Part shown: positions 6,125 through 7,916 of the stretch, one piece after another
How positions within the stretch are numbered: the first letter of the stretch is position 1
Layout of the letters: every line of letters begins with the position of its first letter
Assembly: GCA_913046175.1 (NCBI GenBank)
Contig: CAJWSN010000061.1
Span: 1 to 7,916 of the forward strand
DNA: 7,916 nucleotides
Source: an uncultured Opitutia bacterium
Lineage (GTDB): Bacteria > Verrucomicrobiota > Verrucomicrobiia > Opitutales > JABJCN01
Direction of reading: 5' to 3'
Made by a program: the position numbers and the translations under genes
Notes under the pieces: generated by a model
The model's database searches: none
What the model was told of the DNA's origin: nothing
Seen by the model: only the letters and a program-made list of their open reading frames with translations

Positions 6125-6235
6125 TTCTTCAATTGGGCTTGCGTTTTGTACTTTCCGGGTGCAATTTTTGGCATTGATTTCTTCTAATTTACCTTCAGGA
6201 CCCCATTTTTTGGTTCAAGCAATCACCCTTTGTTA
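6125..6235 (+). promoter_or_regulatory. AT-rich leader upstream of infC
   Basis: This is 111 bases of non-coding, T-rich sequence between the iron-sulfur carrier gene and infC. It contains TTGGCA (6168-6173), a fair -35 match, but no good -10 box at normal spacing; TTGCGT (6139-6144) with CAATTT (6162-6167) is a poor alternative. No stable terminator hairpin for the upstream gene is evident. A promoter or IF3 leader control is expected from position but cannot be shown. Confidence 0.25.
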
Positions 6236-6922
6236 ATGGCAGCTTATCCCTTTTCACGCGGAAAGCGATCGTATCACCGACGCAACAAAAACTATATCCG
6301 CAAGAACGAACGCATCCGTTGCCCGGAGGTCAGGGTGATTGGGCCAAGCGGCAAAATGGTTGGGGTCATGGATCCTCGGGATGCCTTGAAAATGGCAAAG
6401 GATTCGGGGCTGGACCTTGTGGAGGTTTCTCCCACTGCCCGACCACCTGTTTGTCGTATTTTGGATTTCGGCAAATACAAGTACGAGCAGAGCAAAAAGA
6501 AGAAGAAGGATGCGCCCAAAGGTTCGACAAGGCTCAAGGAAGTAAAGTTCCGGGTCTCCACAGGGCGGCATGATTACGAGACCAAACTGCGTCGGGCAGA
6601 ACAATTTTTAGCTCATGGTCACAAGGTTAAACTTACCCTGACTTTTCGGGGGCGTGAGATGGAGCATCAGGATTTGGGATACGATACTTTAAGAGGTGCC
6701 ATTCAAGACTTGAGCACGATGGCTGTTGCGGACAATCAACCGCGAAAGGCCGGTCGCCATATTTCCATAATGGTATCCCCCCTGCCAAAACAGCAGCAGG
6801 TATTGAAGTTTTCCAAGGATGTGGTTCGGGAGATTCCTGAAGAAGAGGAAGAAGAGGAAGAAGTGCCTTTGGATGAGATTTTAGAGGAGGACAAGACTGA
6901 GAAAGAGGAGAATCAGGGATAA
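6236..6922 (+). CDS. infC: Translation initiation factor IF-3
   Basis: IF3 binds the 30S subunit, prevents premature 50S joining and checks the start codon and initiator tRNA. The 228-residue frame shows the N domain (NERIRCPEVRVIGPSGKMVGVM, split here over residues 24-45, then SGLDLVEVSPTARPPVCRILDFGKY, 57-81), a lysine-rich linker (83-95) and the C domain (LKEVKFRV, KLRRAEQFLAHGHKVKLTL, FRGREMEH, GRHISIMVSP). A basic N-terminal extension of about 20 residues and an acidic tail (residues 199-228, including eight glutamates in a row) are additions to the compact core. ATG 6236 is preceded in frame by TTG 6230 and TTA; unlike the AUU start of E. coli infC, no in-frame ATT or ATC start is seen before the upstream stop at 6185-6187. 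No Shine-Dalgarno sequence is visible. The ribosomal protein genes rpmI and rplT do not follow. Confidence 0.95.
   Translation: MAAYPFSRGKRSYHRRNKNYIRKNERIRCPEVRVIGPSGKMVGVMDPRDALKMAKDSGLDLVEVSPTARPPVCRILDFGKYKYEQSKKKKKDAPKGSTRLKEVKFRVSTGRHDYETKLRRAEQFLAHGHKVKLTLTFRGREMEHQDLGYDTLRGAIQDLSTMAVADNQPRKAGRHISIMVSPLPKQQQVLKFSKDVVREIPEEEEEEEEVPLDEILEEDKTEKEENQG
6839..6863 (+). repeat. Short tandem repeat, period 9, in the infC 3' end
   Basis: The unit GAAGAAGAG is present in about 2.8 perfect copies and encodes the run of glutamates in the acidic tail of IF3. As a purine-only in-frame repeat it could vary in copy number by slippage without breaking the frame. Confidence 0.9.
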
Positions 6923-6927
6923 TTTGA

Positions 6928-6942
6928 TCCCCTGGTTGGGGA
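6928..6942 (+). other. Small GC-rich hairpin between infC and the amidase gene
   Basis: TCCCC-TGGTT-GGGGA can fold with five paired bases and a five-base loop, followed by CTTT and the amidase ATG. It might be a weak terminator or attenuator for infC. The 3' arm GGGGA is also the only candidate ribosome binding sequence for the amidase gene (4 bases before its ATG), so folding would hide it. The stem is short and there is no proper T run, so function is uncertain. Confidence 0.35.
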
Positions 6943-6946
6943 CTTT

Positions 6947-7876
6947 ATGAGGGCCAGGCGTTATAGCCTTTCCCATTGTTTGATGTTGTCTGCATTACCT
7001 GGGCGGGTTTTGTTTTTCTTGTTGGTTTTGGTCGGGAACCTTTCTGCGGAGCTAAAAAGCAGGACATTGGGCGGCGTCCCTTATTATGATCTTGCATCTG
7101 TCGGAAGGAATCTGGGCATGAGGGCAACCTGGACGAAGGTGAGTCAGGTGATTGAGCTTCGCAGCCAGTGGACCACGTTGAGATTTTTAGTGAATTCGCG
7201 CTATTTTGAACTGAATCGCCGGAAGGTCTACCTTGGAAAGCCTGTTATCTTGTTTCAAGGTCGTCCTTTCCTTTCACAGAAGGACTATTTGCTTACGGTA
7301 CGACCTATTCTCTGTCCGCAGACATTGTCGCCAAAGAGAGTTGCACATAGGATTGTGCTGGACCCCGGTCATGGAGGAAAGGATCCTGGCGCTCAGAATA
7401 ATGGGGTACGACTTCGAGAGAAGGATCTCGCACTTGAGGTGGCTCTTCGCTTGAAGCGCCAATTGTTGTCAGATGGATACGAGGTCTTTCTTACACGAGA
7501 AACTGATGTTTACATTCCTTTGGATCAACGAGCGGAGTTTGCCAACAGGATGCGTGCGGATTTATTTGTGAGCATCCACTTCAACGCCACCCGGAACACC
7601 TGGGTGCGGGGGGCGGAAACCTTCTATGCGGGCGCGGCCGGACGACAGCTGGCATCTTCTATTCACCGGGAGCTGGCCGGCAAGTGTCGGATGAAGAATC
7701 GCGGAGTGCGCTTTGCCCGGTTTGCCGTCCTGGTGCAGACGAAGTGTCCTGCTGTCCTCGTGGAGTGCGGGTTCATCAGTAATGCCAGTGAACGTGCCAG
7801 ATGTGTCACGAGTTCCTTCCAGACCACCGCGGCTCAGGCCATTGCGGATGGGATTCGTAAGTACCGCTGGCGCTGA
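6947..7876 (+). CDS. Exported N-acetylmuramoyl-L-alanine amidase (Amidase_3) with N-terminal copper-amine-oxidase-type domain
   Basis: This zinc enzyme cuts the amide bond between MurNAc and the stem peptide of peptidoglycan, typically during cell separation or wall turnover. Of 309 residues, about 1-34 form a signal peptide (basic N-terminus, VLFFLLVLVG core, likely cleavage after NLSA). Residues 38-118 (GGVPYYDLASVGRNLG, then FLVNSRYFELN and GKPVILFQGRPFLS) resemble the Cu_amine_oxidN1 fold often placed before Amidase_3 catalytic domains. The catalytic domain begins at RIVLDPGHGGKDPGA (135-149). Predicted zinc ligands are H142, E158 and H211 (FVSIHFNA), and the catalytic glutamate is E273 (VLVECGFISN). 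No LysM, SPOR or SH3 wall-binding domain follows. It lies 24 bases after infC and may share its transcript. An internal ATG at 6983 would shorten the signal peptide but still leave its hydrophobic core. Confidence 0.93.
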   Translation: MRARRYSLSHCLMLSALPGRVLFFLLVLVGNLSAELKSRTLGGVPYYDLASVGRNLGMRATWTKVSQVIELRSQWTTLRFLVNSRYFELNRRKVYLGKPVILFQGRPFLSQKDYLLTVRPILCPQTLSPKRVAHRIVLDPGHGGKDPGAQNNGVRLREKDLALEVALRLKRQLLSDGYEVFLTRETDVYIPLDQRAEFANRMRADLFVSIHFNATRNTWVRGAETFYAGAAGRQLASSIHRELAGKCRMKNRGVRFARFAVLVQTKCPAVLVECGFISNASERARCVTSSFQTTAAQAIADGIRKYRWR

Positions 7877-7916
7877 GGTGCGGGGATTACCTTTTCCCGG
7901 AGCTTTTACCGGAGGG
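7877..7916. other. Non-coding end of window
   Basis: The 40 bases after the amidase stop contain no complete gene. The sequence ends in ACCGGAGGG, which resembles a Shine-Dalgarno site, and CCGGAG occurs twice (7899-7904 and 7910-7915 approximately). A further + strand gene may start just beyond the window, but this cannot be shown. Confidence 0.3.

Overview
This window reads as ordinary, gene-dense chromosome of a Gram-negative bacterium. The presence of lpxA (lipid A synthesis) and an exported cell-wall amidase implies an outer membrane and peptidoglycan. Base composition is moderate, and several start codons lack a clear Shine-Dalgarno sequence. The style of the proteins (short FtsY with a DGSLGT motif, RibB fused to a decayed GTP cyclohydrolase domain, IF3 with an acidic tail) and the mixed gene order suggest Verrucomicrobiota, perhaps Opitutae. 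That assignment is an inference from memory of families and has not been tested by a search.

Region 1 (1-5303, all + strand) is a tightly packed cluster: ribB/ribA-like (5' end outside the window), ribH, nusB, ftsY, aroB, an unrecognised 212-residue protein, and lpxA. ribH/nusB and ftsY/aroB overlap by four bases (ATGA), and the nusB-ftsY and aroB-unknown gaps are only 4 to 7 bases, so most of it is probably one transcript. It joins riboflavin synthesis (two consecutive steps towards lumazine), transcription antitermination, membrane protein targeting, the shikimate pathway and lipid A synthesis. These are housekeeping functions with no single shared pathway.

Region 2 (5304-6124) holds the only minus-strand gene, a DUF2237 protein that converges on lpxA. 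It diverges from an A-type iron-sulfur carrier (IscA/ErpA/SufA family) across a 64-base gap.

Region 3 (6125-7916) holds infC (translation initiation factor IF3) after a 111-base AT-rich leader. It is followed not by rpmI-rplT but by an exported N-acetylmuramoyl-L-alanine amidase with an N-terminal copper-amine-oxidase-type domain. The last 40 bases are non-coding as far as visible.

I see no mobile element, CRISPR array, tRNA, rRNA or obvious new defence or biosynthetic system. The points most worth a second look are the loss of all three zinc cysteines in the cyclohydrolase-like half of the riboflavin protein, the unrecognised protein coupled to aroB, and non-standard residues in a conserved FtsY GTPase motif.
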